Source: Phycisphaerales bacterium
GTDB taxonomy: Bacteria; Planctomycetota; Phycisphaerae; Phycisphaerales; UBA1924
Assembly (NCBI GenBank): GCA_029260495.1
Contig: JAJDDD010000009.1
Location: 186,001 to 250,000 of the forward strand
Length of the DNA: 64,000 nucleotides
Direction: 5' to 3'
The position numbers were made by a program, and so were the translations under genes. Numbering within the stretch: position 1 is the stretch's first letter; every line of letters begins with the position of its first letter. The notes below the pieces were generated by a model. The model was not told the DNA's origin, made no database searches, and saw only the letters and a list, made by a program, of their open reading frames with translations. This document shows, in pieces, positions 41,778 through 50,185 of the stretch.

Positions 41778-43115
41778 TCAGAGGACCGGACCCCAGAAGC
41801 TCAGAAGCATGGCCAAATCGGCCGAGTTGACGCGCGAGTCAGCATTGAAGTCTGCAGACGCTGCACTCATGCTGCCACCAGAAGGTGACTCATCGCCACT
41901 ATCAATGTGGTTGGTCAGCTTGACCTGAATGCAGTAGCCGCCGCAAATGTCATGCCCAGGGGGAACCTGGAAGTCGGGGTTCTTGTCGAAGAGACGATGA
42001 TCATCCTCACCGAAGTTGTCATCGTTGGGGATGCGGATCAGATCGCCCTTGTTGTCATAAACGCTGGCGCCGGGGACGAACTCGCCGAGGTCAAACTCCT
42101 CAAGGAAGTCAAGGAAGTCATCCTCGTCGGTATCGCACAGGCCGTTGCCATTGTCATCGCCGGAACCGGTGACGCCAACGCGAATCTTTCCGTCCTGGTC
42201 AGCGAAGAGGCACAGCTGCGAATAAACGCCCTGGCCGCCATCGTCATCCTTCATGCCCTCACCAAAGATCGGGACCCAACCCTTCTGGAAGCCGAGAAGC
42301 TGCGTATCGGTCTTGTCGCAGTAGTAGTCGACGCCGCCGATGACGGTCAAGCAGTACAGTTCCTTCGCGCGAAGGCCCTTGATGGTGTAGAAGTCGATGT
42401 CATAGCAGACTTCTTCAACACCGCAGTCCTCGAGGCACCAGACATCAACCGCAGACACGCCTGATTCGGTCGCGAATGCGACACGGGCAGCGTCGCCACC
42501 CTCGAAGTAGAACTCGTAGCAGCCGATCGAACCCTCGTGGGTATCGCCGTCGTCAACGAGCGTGGTCGTCGTGCCAGCAGGGAAGACCTTGACCTTGACC
42601 AGGCCGTGCTCCTCATGCGGGTTGTTGAAAGCAAGGCCGTTGACCGTGCCGTCTGCGAAGACGTCAGAAGTCACAGCAATGCCGATGCGAACCGTGCCGG
42701 TGCCGGCGCCGGGGGCGGCGCCGAATCCATCGGGAATGACCGGCACATTCGTGATGTGGCCGGACGTCGTGCTGGCGATGATGGGCTCCAGAGCCGTCGA
42801 CTGCGGATCGCCGTCTTCGTCGTAGCAAACCTCGGGCTTGTCATAGAAAACAAGCGCGCACTTGGGCTCGCGACCCCAGACATAATCCTTCTGGAGCTTG
42901 CCGGTGATGAAGAAACAATCAGCCTGGCGCGGTTCCCGGGCAGTCACGTCAACGCATTCGGAGAGATCCTCACCGGACTCACCGAGGCACGCATCATTGG
43001 GCTCGAGTTCACAATGGGTATAAGTGGGATCCGGCTCCGGATCCGCAAAGGCCGAGCTCACGCCGAGCACGGCAAGCGCAGCTAAAGAAGCTGCTGAGTA
43101 GCGAGCGTTACACAT
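41778..43115 (-). CDS. Secreted Cys-rich acidic protein with EF-hand-like loop and half-dockerin, paralogue A
   Basis: A 445-residue exported protein, the most divergent of four tandem paralogues. The signal peptide runs to 'SSAFA' before 'DPEPDPTYTHCE'; GAGGAGG sits 6 nt before ATG 43115. Shared blocks: 'FFITGKLQKDYVWGREPKC', 'VTSDVFADGTVNGLAFNN', 'YDIDFYTIKGL', 'TVIGGVDYYCDKTDT', 'GFQKGWVPIF'. An EF-hand-like loop 'DDNGNGLCDTDE' (~317) has ligands at 1, 3, 5, 9 and 12. 'PPGHDICGGYCIQVKL' is followed by the terminal 'FNADSRVNSADLAMLLSFWG' half-dockerin. Some 20 Cys suggest disulfides outside the cytoplasm. No enzyme motif seen; function unknown. Confidence 0.75.
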   Translation of the reverse strand: MCNARYSAASLAALAVLGVSSAFADPEPDPTYTHCELEPNDACLGESGEDLSECVDVTAREPRQADCFFITGKLQKDYVWGREPKCALVFYDKPEVCYDEDGDPQSTALEPIIASTTSGHITNVPVIPDGFGAAPGAGTGTVRIGIAVTSDVFADGTVNGLAFNNPHEEHGLVKVKVFPAGTTTTLVDDGDTHEGSIGCYEFYFEGGDAARVAFATESGVSAVDVWCLEDCGVEEVCYDIDFYTIKGLRAKELYCLTVIGGVDYYCDKTDTQLLGFQKGWVPIFGEGMKDDDGGQGVYSQLCLFADQDGKIRVGVTGSGDDNGNGLCDTDEDDFLDFLEEFDLGEFVPGASVYDNKGDLIRIPNDDNFGEDDHRLFDKNPDFQVPPGHDICGGYCIQVKLTNHIDSGDESPSGGSMSAASADFNADSRVNSADLAMLLSFWGPVL

Positions 43116-43213
43116 CGCTGTCCTCCTCAAATAACAAACACACAAACCAAGATGCACATACACGAAATCAGCTCGGCGAGGTTTCCCTCGCCGTGCTGTG
43201 GAAAGTCAAAGAG
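43116..43213 (-). repeat. Intercistronic repeat 1 with GAAA-loop hairpin (B/A junction)
   Basis: A 98-bp spacer almost identical to the next one upstream. Bases 43170-43197 form a 12-bp stem with one mismatch and, on the transcribed minus strand, a GAAA tetraloop. No U-run follows, so it is not a standard terminator. The spacer also carries the conserved GAGGAGG ribosome site of the next gene. Confidence 0.8.
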
Positions 43214-44722
43214 TCACAGACCCTCAGGCACCGGACCCCACACGCTCAGAAGCATGGAGAGGTCTTGGGAGTTGATGCGAGCGCTGTTATCAAAGTCAGC
43301 TCGCTGGGCGGTTGTCATGGGGTCCTCGTCAATGTGATTGGCGCGACGGATCTTGATGCAGTAGCCGCCGCAGATGCCGTGCCCGGGCGGGCACTGGAAC
43401 TCGGGATTGCTGTCAAAGAGATTGTCGAGCTCAGAATCATCGATGTCGTCGTGATTGGGAATGCGGACAACATCCTTGGGATTGATGCCGGTCTGGGAGC
43501 TATCCCCTGCTCTAAAGGCTGGCGTCGGGAAGAAGGTGTCGCAGTCGCAGCATTCAGCGCTGGCGCCCGGAACGAACTTGAAATCGTCGGCATAAAACTT
43601 CTTGCCGGGGATGTCCAGATTGCCGTCGTCGGCTTCCTCAGCCAGGAAGTCGAGGAAGTCGAGATAGTCATCTTCGTCCGCATCACACAGACCGTTGGCG
43701 TTGTTGTCGCCGGTGCCGGTCACCGCGAAGCGGATAACGCCTTCGAACACAAAGCCGCGAGTAGGGGTAAACTCGCCCGACGACTCGGTGCACCACTCGG
43801 AGTAGACCTGAGCGGACGCAGGCGAAATATCCGGGTTGTCATCGTTGCCGGTGCTGCCCGGCGCGAAAATCGGCGTCCAGCCCTTCTGATAACCAATGAT
43901 GTTGGTGTCCGTCTTGTTGCACCAGTAATCGACGCCACCGACGACTGAGACGCAATACGTCTCGTCTGGGAGCAGGCCGCGAACAGTGTAAAAATCAACG
44001 TCGTAGCAGACTTCCTTGGTGCCCAGATCCTCGCAGCACCAGACTTCGACCTGGCCGTTCGCGGTGCCTTCTGGGAAACAGAACGCAACACGCAGCGCAT
44101 CGCCGCCGCGGAAGTCAAAGCAGTGGGAGAAAACAGGAGGACGCTCAGGCATGCCGTCAGGCCCACGTGGATCCGGGAGGACGGAAGGCCCAAAGATCTT
44201 GACGACGACCTTGCCATACTCTTCATGGCAGTTGTTGAACACGAGGCCGTTGAGCGTGCCGTCAGCGAACACGTCCTGGGTCACACCAACGCCAAGGCGA
44301 AGCGTGCTGGAAGTATTGGGCGTGCCCAAATCGCCACCGCTATCCGGCACAAGACGAACTAGATTCAGATGCCCGGCGCTTGTGCTCGCGTAGATCGGCT
44401 CAAAAGCTCCGGGAAGCGGATCACCATCTTCATCAAAGCACACCTGCGGCTTGCCATAGGCAGCGAGATGGCACTTGGGAACGCGATCCCAAACGCAGTC
44501 CTTCTGCAGCTTGCCTGATATATAGAAGCACTCACGAAACTGCCCGGGAACGGAGAACGATTCGGAAAGATCCGCAAACGTCTCTTCGTCGTAGCAGAGG
44601 TCGTTCCCCTCTTGCTCACAATGAACATACAGGGGCTCGGGCTGAGGATCCGCGTACACCGACGCAGCGCCGGCCAAAGCCAGTGCGGCCAAACTTGTCG
44701 CTGCATACCGAATCATGGTCAC
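43214..44722 (-). CDS. Secreted Cys-rich acidic protein with EF-hand-like loop and half-dockerin, paralogue B
   Basis: A 502-residue exported protein, close paralogue of C and D. Signal peptide 'MTMIRYAATSLAALALAGAA' plus 'SVYA', then 'DPQPEPLYVHCEQEGNDLC'. Blocks shared with C and D: 'ISGKLQKDCVWDRVPKC', 'LGVGVTQDVFADGTLNGL', 'CFDFRGGDALRVAFCF', 'VWCCEDLGTKEVCYDVDFY', 'VVGGVDYWCNKTDTNIIGY', the EF-hand-like loop 'DNNANGLCDADE' (~338), 'CPPGHGICGGYCIKIRRAN' and a terminal 'DFDNSARINSQDLSMLLSVWG' half-dockerin. The GTG at 44722 is chosen because GAGGAGG is 6 nt upstream, as in paralogues A, C and D. Unknown function, probably surface or matrix, calcium-dependent. Confidence 0.75.
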   Translation of the reverse strand: MTMIRYAATSLAALALAGAASVYADPQPEPLYVHCEQEGNDLCYDEETFADLSESFSVPGQFRECFYISGKLQKDCVWDRVPKCHLAAYGKPQVCFDEDGDPLPGAFEPIYASTSAGHLNLVRLVPDSGGDLGTPNTSSTLRLGVGVTQDVFADGTLNGLVFNNCHEEYGKVVVKIFGPSVLPDPRGPDGMPERPPVFSHCFDFRGGDALRVAFCFPEGTANGQVEVWCCEDLGTKEVCYDVDFYTVRGLLPDETYCVSVVGGVDYWCNKTDTNIIGYQKGWTPIFAPGSTGNDDNPDISPASAQVYSEWCTESSGEFTPTRGFVFEGVIRFAVTGTGDNNANGLCDADEDDYLDFLDFLAEEADDGNLDIPGKKFYADDFKFVPGASAECCDCDTFFPTPAFRAGDSSQTGINPKDVVRIPNHDDIDDSELDNLFDSNPEFQCPPGHGICGGYCIKIRRANHIDEDPMTTAQRADFDNSARINSQDLSMLLSVWGPVPEGL

Positions 44723-44820
44723 AACTGGCCTCCTCAGCTAACAAACACACAAACCAAGATGCACATACACGAAATCAGCTCGGCGAGGTTTCCCTCGCCG
44801 TGCTGTGAAAAGTCAAAGAA
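44723..44820 (-). repeat. Intercistronic repeat 2 with GAAA-loop hairpin (C/B junction)
   Basis: A 98-bp spacer matching repeat 1 in all but a few bases. The hairpin is at 44777-44804, with the same 12-bp stem, single mismatch and GAAA loop on the minus strand. Identity in noncoding spacers points to recent duplication or gene conversion of the array. Confidence 0.8.
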
Positions 44821-46338
44821 TCACAGACCCTCAGGCACCGGACCCCACACGCTCAGAAGCATGGAGAGGTCGCCGGAGTTGATGCGGTCGCTGTTATCAA
44901 AGTCAGCCCGCTGGGCGGTTGTCATGGGGTCTTCGTCAATGTGATTGGCGCGACGGATCTTGATGCAATAGCCGCCGCAGATGCCGTGCCCGGGCGGGCA
45001 CTGGAACTCGGGATTGCTGTCAAAGAGGTTGTCGAGCTCGGAATCATCGATGTCGTCGTGATTGGGAATGCGGACAACATCGCCGGGGTTGAAGTGTGAG
45101 CCGTCGAGGCGGTCGGCGCCCTGGCTCCAAAGGCTGTCACCGAAGGAGTCGTCGCAGTCACAGCAGTAAGCGCTGGCGCCTGGAACGAACTTGAAATCGT
45201 CGGCATAAAACTTCTTGCCGGGGATGTCCAGATTACCGTCATCAGCTTCCTCAGCCAGGAAGTCGAGGAAGTCAAGATAGTCATCTTCGTCCGTATCGCA
45301 TAAACCGTTGGCGTTGTTGTCGCCGGTGCCGGTCACCGCGAAGCGGATAGCGCCGGTGGGTGGTACGCCGCGCAAAGCGTCACCGAAGGCTTCCGCAGAC
45401 GACTGGGTGCACCACTCAGAGTAGACCGTGGCGGAAGCGGGGGAGATGTCCGGGTTGTCATCGTTGCCGGGGTTGCCCGGGAAGAAGATCGGCGTCCAGC
45501 CCTTCTGGTAGCCAATGATGTTGGTGTCCGTCTTGTTGCACCAGTAATCGACGCCGCCGACGACTGAGACGCAGTACGTCTCGTCCGGGATCAGACCGCG
45601 AACGGTGTAGAAGTCAACGTCGTAGCAGACTTCCTTGGTGCCCTCATCCTCGCAGCACCAGACTTCAGCCTGACCGGTTGAGGTGCCATTGGAGAAGCAG
45701 AATGCAACACGCAGAGCGTCGCCGCCGCGGAAGTCAAAGCAATGGGAGAATGCGGGAGGGCCATCGGGCATACCGTCGGGGCCGCGCGTCGTCGTGCCGG
45801 TAGGCACAAAGACCTTGACGTTGACCTTGCCGTACTCTTCATGGCAACTGTTGAACGCCAAGCCATTAAGTGTGCCGTCAGCAAATACGTCCTGCGTCAC
45901 ACCAACGCCGAGACGAAGTGTGCTGGAAGTATTGGGCGTGCCCAGAGCACTACCGTTATCAGGCACCAGATTGACCGGAGCAAGATGCCCGGCGCTTGAA
46001 CTCGAGTAGATCGGCTCAAAGCTGCCGGGAAGTGGGTCACCTTCTGAGTCAAAGCACACTCGCGGCTTGTCATAAGCAGCGAGGTTGCACTTGGGAACGC
46101 GATCCCAAACGCAGTCCTTCTGTAGCTTGCCCGAAATATAGACGCACTCACGGAACTGTATCGGAACGGTGACCAATTCGGAAAGGTCCGCAAACGTCTC
46201 GTCGTCGTAGCAGAGGTCATTCCCCTCTTGCTCACAATGAACATACAAGGGCTCCGGCTGGGGATCCGCGTACACCGACGCAGGGCCCATCAAAGTAAAA
46301 GCAGCCAAACTTGTTGCTGCAAATCTAATCTTGGTCAC
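44821..46338 (-). CDS. Secreted Cys-rich acidic protein with EF-hand-like loop and half-dockerin, paralogue C
   Basis: A 505-residue exported protein, nearly identical in plan to B. Signal peptide 'VTKIRFAATSLAAFTLMGPA' (start GTG 46338, GAGGAGG 6 nt upstream) ends at 'SVYA'. It differs from B mainly in surface segments: 'TGTTTRGPDGMPDGPPAFSH', 'SAEAFGDALRGVPPTGAIRF' and 'DDSFGDSLWSQGADRLDGSH'. The EF-hand-like loop 'DNNANGLCDTDE' and the 'DYLDFLDFLAEEADDGNLD' helix are kept, as is the terminal half-dockerin 'DFDNSDRINSGDLSMLLSVWG'. Variation confined to loops while the frame is fixed resembles paralogues diversifying around a common structural role. Confidence 0.75.
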   Translation of the reverse strand: MTKIRFAATSLAAFTLMGPASVYADPQPEPLYVHCEQEGNDLCYDDETFADLSELVTVPIQFRECVYISGKLQKDCVWDRVPKCNLAAYDKPRVCFDSEGDPLPGSFEPIYSSSSAGHLAPVNLVPDNGSALGTPNTSSTLRLGVGVTQDVFADGTLNGLAFNSCHEEYGKVNVKVFVPTGTTTRGPDGMPDGPPAFSHCFDFRGGDALRVAFCFSNGTSTGQAEVWCCEDEGTKEVCYDVDFYTVRGLIPDETYCVSVVGGVDYWCNKTDTNIIGYQKGWTPIFFPGNPGNDDNPDISPASATVYSEWCTQSSAEAFGDALRGVPPTGAIRFAVTGTGDNNANGLCDTDEDDYLDFLDFLAEEADDGNLDIPGKKFYADDFKFVPGASAYCCDCDDSFGDSLWSQGADRLDGSHFNPGDVVRIPNHDDIDDSELDNLFDSNPEFQCPPGHGICGGYCIKIRRANHIDEDPMTTAQRADFDNSDRINSGDLSMLLSVWGPVPEGL

Positions 46339-46433
46339 GACTGGCCTCCTCAGATAACAAACACACACCACGATGCACCTACAAGAATCGGCTCGGCGAG
46401 GTTTCCCTCGCCGAGCCGTGGAAAATCAAAGAA
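46339..46433 (-). repeat. Intercistronic repeat 3 with GAAA-loop hairpin (D/C junction)
   Basis: A 95-bp spacer of the same family. Here the hairpin (46389-46418) is a perfect 13-bp stem with a GAAA loop on the minus strand; the mismatch of repeats 1 and 2 is a T-A pair. Preserved pairing despite base changes supports RNA structure. Confidence 0.8.
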
Positions 46434-47927
46434 TCACAGACCCTCAGGCACCGGACCCCACACGCTCAGAAGCATGGAGAGGTCATGGGCGTTGACGCGG
46501 GCGCTGTCATCAAAGTCAGCCCGCTGGGCAGTGGTCATGCCGTCATCGTCAATGTGATTGGCAATGCGGATCTTGATGCAGTAGCCGCCGCAGATGCCGT
46601 GCCCGGGCGGGCACTGGAACTCGGAGTTGTTGTCAAAGAGATTGTCCAGATCGGGATCATCGATGTTGTCGTGATTGGGAATCCGAACAACGTCCTCTGG
46701 GTTGATGCCGGTCTGGGAGCGATCGCCTTTACTTGCAAGGCTGTCACCGAAGAAGTCGTCACAGTCGCAGCATTCAGCGCTGGCGCCCGGAACGAACTTG
46801 AAGTCGTCAGCGGTAAACGTCTTGCCAGCGAAGTCCAGATTACCATCGTCAGCTTCCTCAGCCAGGAAGTCGAGGAAGTCGAGATAGTCATCCTCATCCG
46901 TATCGCACAGCCCGTTGGCGTTGTCATCACCAGTGCCGGTGATGGCGAAGCGGAGGACGCCGTCGCTCTCCTCATTCGAGGACTGGGTGCACCATTCAGA
47001 GTAGACCTGAGCAGACGGAGGTGAGATGTCCGGGTTGTCATCGTTGCCGGTGTTGCCCGGCGCGAAGATCGGAGTCCAGCCCTTCTGATAACCAACGATG
47101 TTGGTGTCAGTCTTATTGCACCAGTAATCGACGCCGCCGACCACTGAGACGCAGTACGTCTGGTCCGGGATCAGGCCGCGAACGGTGTAGAAGTCAACGT
47201 CATAGCAGACTTCCTTGGTGCCCAGATCCTCGCAGCACCAGACTTCGACGCTACCGGTCGAGGTGCCAGCGGGGAAGCAGTACGCAACGCGCAAAGCGTC
47301 GCCGCCGCGGAAGTCGAAGCAGTACGCGAACGCAGCATCGCCCGCAGGCATGCCGTCGGGACCGCGCGTTGTTGTGCCGCCGTCATCAGGAACAAAGACC
47401 TTAACGATGACTTTGCCTTCTTCTTCATGGCAGTTGTTGAACGCCAAGCCGTTAAGCGTGCCGTCAGCAAACACGTCCTGCGTCACACCAACGCCAAGGC
47501 GAAGTGTGCTGGGGACGTCGGCCGTGCCCAGAGGCAACAGGCCATTGTCAGGCACAAGGCTGACGGGATTAAGATGCCCGGTGCTTGTGCTGGCGTAGAT
47601 CGGCTCAAAACCGCTGTCAAGCGGATCGCCGTCTTCGTCAAAGCATTGCTCTGGCTTGTCATAGGCAACGAGATGGCACTTGGGAACTCGATCCCAAACG
47701 CAGTCCTTCTGCAGCTTGCCCGTCAGATAAAAGCATTGACGGAACTCAACCGGAACGGAAAACGTTTCGGAAAGATCGGCAAACGATTCTTCGTCGAAAC
47801 AGAGGTCATTACCCTCTGCTTCACAATGAACATACAACGGCTCGGGCTGGGGATCCGCGTACACCGACGCAGCGCCCAGCAAAGCCAATGCGGTCAAACT
47901 TGTTGCCGCATACTGAATCTTGGTCAT
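46434..47927 (-). CDS. Secreted Cys-rich acidic protein with EF-hand-like loop and half-dockerin, paralogue D
   Basis: A 497-residue exported protein, the first gene of the array. ATG 47927 lies 6 nt after GAGGAGG; the signal peptide 'MTKIQYAATSLTALALLGAA' ends at 'SVYA'. The frame is open far upstream, but that part is unrelated sequence. Same block order as B and C, with 'DDNANGLCDTDE' (~332) as EF-hand-like loop and 'DFDDSARVNAHDLSMLLSVWG' as the half-dockerin. Its leader has no hairpin like those between the genes, so the hairpins belong to the 3' flank of D, C and B. The promoter must lie in 47928-48358. Confidence 0.75.
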   Translation of the reverse strand: MTKIQYAATSLTALALLGAASVYADPQPEPLYVHCEAEGNDLCFDEESFADLSETFSVPVEFRQCFYLTGKLQKDCVWDRVPKCHLVAYDKPEQCFDEDGDPLDSGFEPIYASTSTGHLNPVSLVPDNGLLPLGTADVPSTLRLGVGVTQDVFADGTLNGLAFNNCHEEEGKVIVKVFVPDDGGTTTRGPDGMPAGDAAFAYCFDFRGGDALRVAYCFPAGTSTGSVEVWCCEDLGTKEVCYDVDFYTVRGLIPDQTYCVSVVGGVDYWCNKTDTNIVGYQKGWTPIFAPGNTGNDDNPDISPPSAQVYSEWCTQSSNEESDGVLRFAITGTGDDNANGLCDTDEDDYLDFLDFLAEEADDGNLDFAGKTFTADDFKFVPGASAECCDCDDFFGDSLASKGDRSQTGINPEDVVRIPNHDNIDDPDLDNLFDNNSEFQCPPGHGICGGYCIKIRIANHIDDDGMTTAQRADFDDSARVNAHDLSMLLSVWGPVPEGL

Positions 47928-48358
47928 GACTGGCCTCCTCAAAAAACCACTTTGCAGACCGTGGAACAAATACACACAAACCCTGCACAGCGCGTGCGCC
48001 GGGCGACCTGCACAACGTACCGGTTCGGACCAAACGACGCAAGCCGAAAGATTGGGTGACCTCAAAAAACACGCAACCATAAACAACGCTCAAGACGTGA
48101 GTTATGGGCTGTTATGGTCTTATAATCGAATGCGATGATCGGGAAATGTCAGCGCACAGCACGATGTGCGCATGCAAAGCGCAACTTATTGCGCATATGC
48201 GCGCACCTCAACTGCAACACCGCGCGTTCTCGGACGAAGCCTTCAACGAAGCGCCTGGCTGCTGCCACTGTATCTTCCCCAGATATCCAGAATATCCCAC
48301 ATTAACAAAAACAGGTGCAAAAAGTTATCACACCCTTCGCGGAGGCACAGGCTCAGTC
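47928..48358. other. 431-bp gap between nadE and the secreted-protein array
   Basis: Both flanking genes are on the minus strand, so this gap should hold the nadE 3' end and the array promoter. A TATAAG on the minus strand and TATAAT on the plus strand overlap near 48121, but neither has a good -35. A cluster of GCGC-rich palindromes lies at 48152-48202. No gene is seen. Confidence 0.5.
48152..48202. repeat. Cluster of three GCGC inverted repeats
   Basis: GCGCACA-N6-TGTGCGC (48152-48171), GCGCAA-CTTA-TTGCGC (48179-48194) and the perfect palindrome GCGCATATGCGC (48191-48202) lie within 51 bp. The second and third share an arm. They could be protein sites upstream of the array or alternative RNA hairpins at the nadE 3' end. 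Confidence 0.6.
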
Positions 48359-50077
48359 TCACTCGTGCTTCCGACCCTGCGCGATCGGCATCCGCCTCCC
48401 GACTCCGAACGCTACGTTGCTCACCTTCAGCCCCACCGGCGTCTGCCGTCGCTTGTGCTCCGCTCGGTCGATCATTCCCACTATCCGGATCACCAGCTCG
48501 CGCGATATTCCGGTTTCCAGCGCGATCCGCTGCGGACTCTGCCGACTCTCCACATACCGTTCCACCACCTCGTCCAGCGTCGCATAGGGCGGCAGCGTGT
48601 CCTGATCCGTCTGCTCCGGGCGAAGCTCCGCGCTCGGCGCCTTGGTCAGGACATCCTCAGGCGTAGGCGGCTGGCTGAATCCGCACCGCTCGTGATTCTC
48701 ATTAATCCACCGCGCCAGCGCGTAGACCTGCAGCTTCGTCACATCCGAAATCACCGCCAGCCCGCCGTTCATATCCCCGTACAGCGTGCAATACCCTACC
48801 GCCAGTTCGCTCTTATTCCCCGTCGTCAGAAGCAGCGACTCCATCTTGTTGGAAAACGCCATCAGAATCAGCCCGCGAATACGACTCTGCACATTCTCCT
48901 CAGCAACCCCCGCGTCCGGCGAAGCCCCGACTTTCTCGAAGAGCGGCGCGAGCAACCGCTCCGACTCCTCATGAATCCCCTCGATCGGCGCCGATACGCA
49001 TCGCATCCCGAGCGCCTTAGCAAGTAGAACCGCGTCCGTCACTGAATGCTCAGATGAGTATCGTGAAGGCATGCTGACGCCCAGCACGTTCTCACTCCCG
49101 AGCGCAGCAACCGCAACGCACGCCACCACGGTCGAGTCGATCCCGCCCGACAGTCCCAGCGCCACTTGCTCAAATCCCGTCTTCCTGCAATAGTCGCGCA
49201 CGCCAAGAACCAGCGCATCAAAGAGCAGTTCTTCATCGCGAGCGTCGATGAGCGGATCGGCGATACTCACGTTGGCGCTAGAGACGCCTCGCCCCGGAAC
49301 ATCGACAATGACAAAATCTTCAGCAAAGCCGCGCCCAGTCGCCAGCAGTTGAACATCGCCAAGTTCACCCGGACAGAGCACCGCCGAGTGCCCCCCGAAA
49401 ACCAGTTCATCATTCGCGCCCACTTGATTCACCGAAACCACCGGCGCGCCAAGCCGCCGAACCGCAGACGCAAGCACCTCGCGTTGCTTCGTGTGTTTTC
49501 GCAGGGCAAATGGGCTCGCAGAAGGGTTGACCAGCACATCAACCTTCAGCTTCGCAAGCTCAGCGACAGGGTCCGCCCTCAGGCGATACCGAGCGGACAC
49601 GCCAATATCCTCCCCGCGCCACAGGTCTTCACAGATCGTCAGCCCGACACGCGCGCCCGCGACTTCTATGACGACCGCCCGGTCGCCTTCCGTGAAATAT
49701 CGCGCTTCATCAAAGACGTCATACGTCGGCAGCAGACGCTTGTCGTACCTCGCTGCGATCGCGCCGTCGCGCATGACCAGCAAACTGTTGCGCAGCACCG
49801 CGATTCGGTCAGCCTCATCAATCCGCCACGGCGTTCCAATCACCACAACAACGCCCGCTACACCCCGCGCCAGTTCCGTCGCAGCCTCATGGACATCCTC
49901 GAGAAAACCCTCCTGCAACAAAAGATCACGAGGCGGGTATCCCGAAAGGAACATCTCAGGTAGTGCGAGCAGATCCGCTCCGGCTTTCTGAGCCCGCGCA
50001 ATCGCCTCCCGAGCCTTCGCGAAGTTTCCCGCGATGTCCCCTATCGTCGGATTCAGTTGCCCCAGCGCGATCTTCAT
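48359..50077 (-). CDS. nadE: Glutamine-dependent NAD+ synthetase
   Basis: A 572-residue two-domain NadE. The N-terminal nitrilase-like glutaminase has the Glu-Lys-Cys triad in 'LLALPEMFLSGYP', 'RYDKRLLPTYDVFDE' and 'GLTICEDLWRG'. The C-terminal synthetase has the ATP pyrophosphatase loop 'LGLSGGIDSTVVACVAVAAL' and 'LLTTGNKSELAVGYCTLYGD'. It amidates nicotinic acid adenine dinucleotide to NAD using ammonia channelled from Gln. It is divergent from the following + strand gene across 108 bp. Complete, usual length. Confidence 0.95.
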   Translation of the reverse strand: MKIALGQLNPTIGDIAGNFAKAREAIARAQKAGADLLALPEMFLSGYPPRDLLLQEGFLEDVHEAATELARGVAGVVVVIGTPWRIDEADRIAVLRNSLLVMRDGAIAARYDKRLLPTYDVFDEARYFTEGDRAVVIEVAGARVGLTICEDLWRGEDIGVSARYRLRADPVAELAKLKVDVLVNPSASPFALRKHTKQREVLASAVRRLGAPVVSVNQVGANDELVFGGHSAVLCPGELGDVQLLATGRGFAEDFVIVDVPGRGVSSANVSIADPLIDARDEELLFDALVLGVRDYCRKTGFEQVALGLSGGIDSTVVACVAVAALGSENVLGVSMPSRYSSEHSVTDAVLLAKALGMRCVSAPIEGIHEESERLLAPLFEKVGASPDAGVAEENVQSRIRGLILMAFSNKMESLLLTTGNKSELAVGYCTLYGDMNGGLAVISDVTKLQVYALARWINENHERCGFSQPPTPEDVLTKAPSAELRPEQTDQDTLPPYATLDEVVERYVESRQSPQRIALETGISRELVIRIVGMIDRAEHKRRQTPVGLKVSNVAFGVGRRMPIAQGRKHE

Positions 50078-50185
50078 CGCGCGATGATACGCCGGGGGCC
50101 TTCTCTTCGACGGCCTGGCGTGCCCCGCCTTGGCGCTGCATTCCAGCGGCGTACACTTGTCGATCCCCGCTAACTAGGAGAGCCA

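Larger units (their letters stand above)
41778..47927 (-). repeat. Tandem array of four paralogous secreted-protein genes
   Basis: Genes D, C, B and A repeat in one direction with spacers of 95-98 bp that are themselves near-identical. B, C and D share most residues in every block, A about half. The unit of duplication is therefore gene plus spacer, including ribosome site and hairpin. One terminator closes the array. Confidence 0.85.

Noticed and set aside
43116-46433. Regularly repeated spacers as a CRISPR array
   Set aside because: The repeats are 95-98 bp, spaced by full genes, and no cas gene is present; they are duplicated intercistronic regions.
41778-47927. Array as a recent assembly artefact (collapsed or duplicated reads)
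   Set aside because: The four copies differ throughout, including gene length and surface segments, so they are genuine paralogues.
48121-48126. TATAAT on the plus strand as a promoter
   Set aside because: No -35 box at suitable spacing and no plus-strand gene follows.
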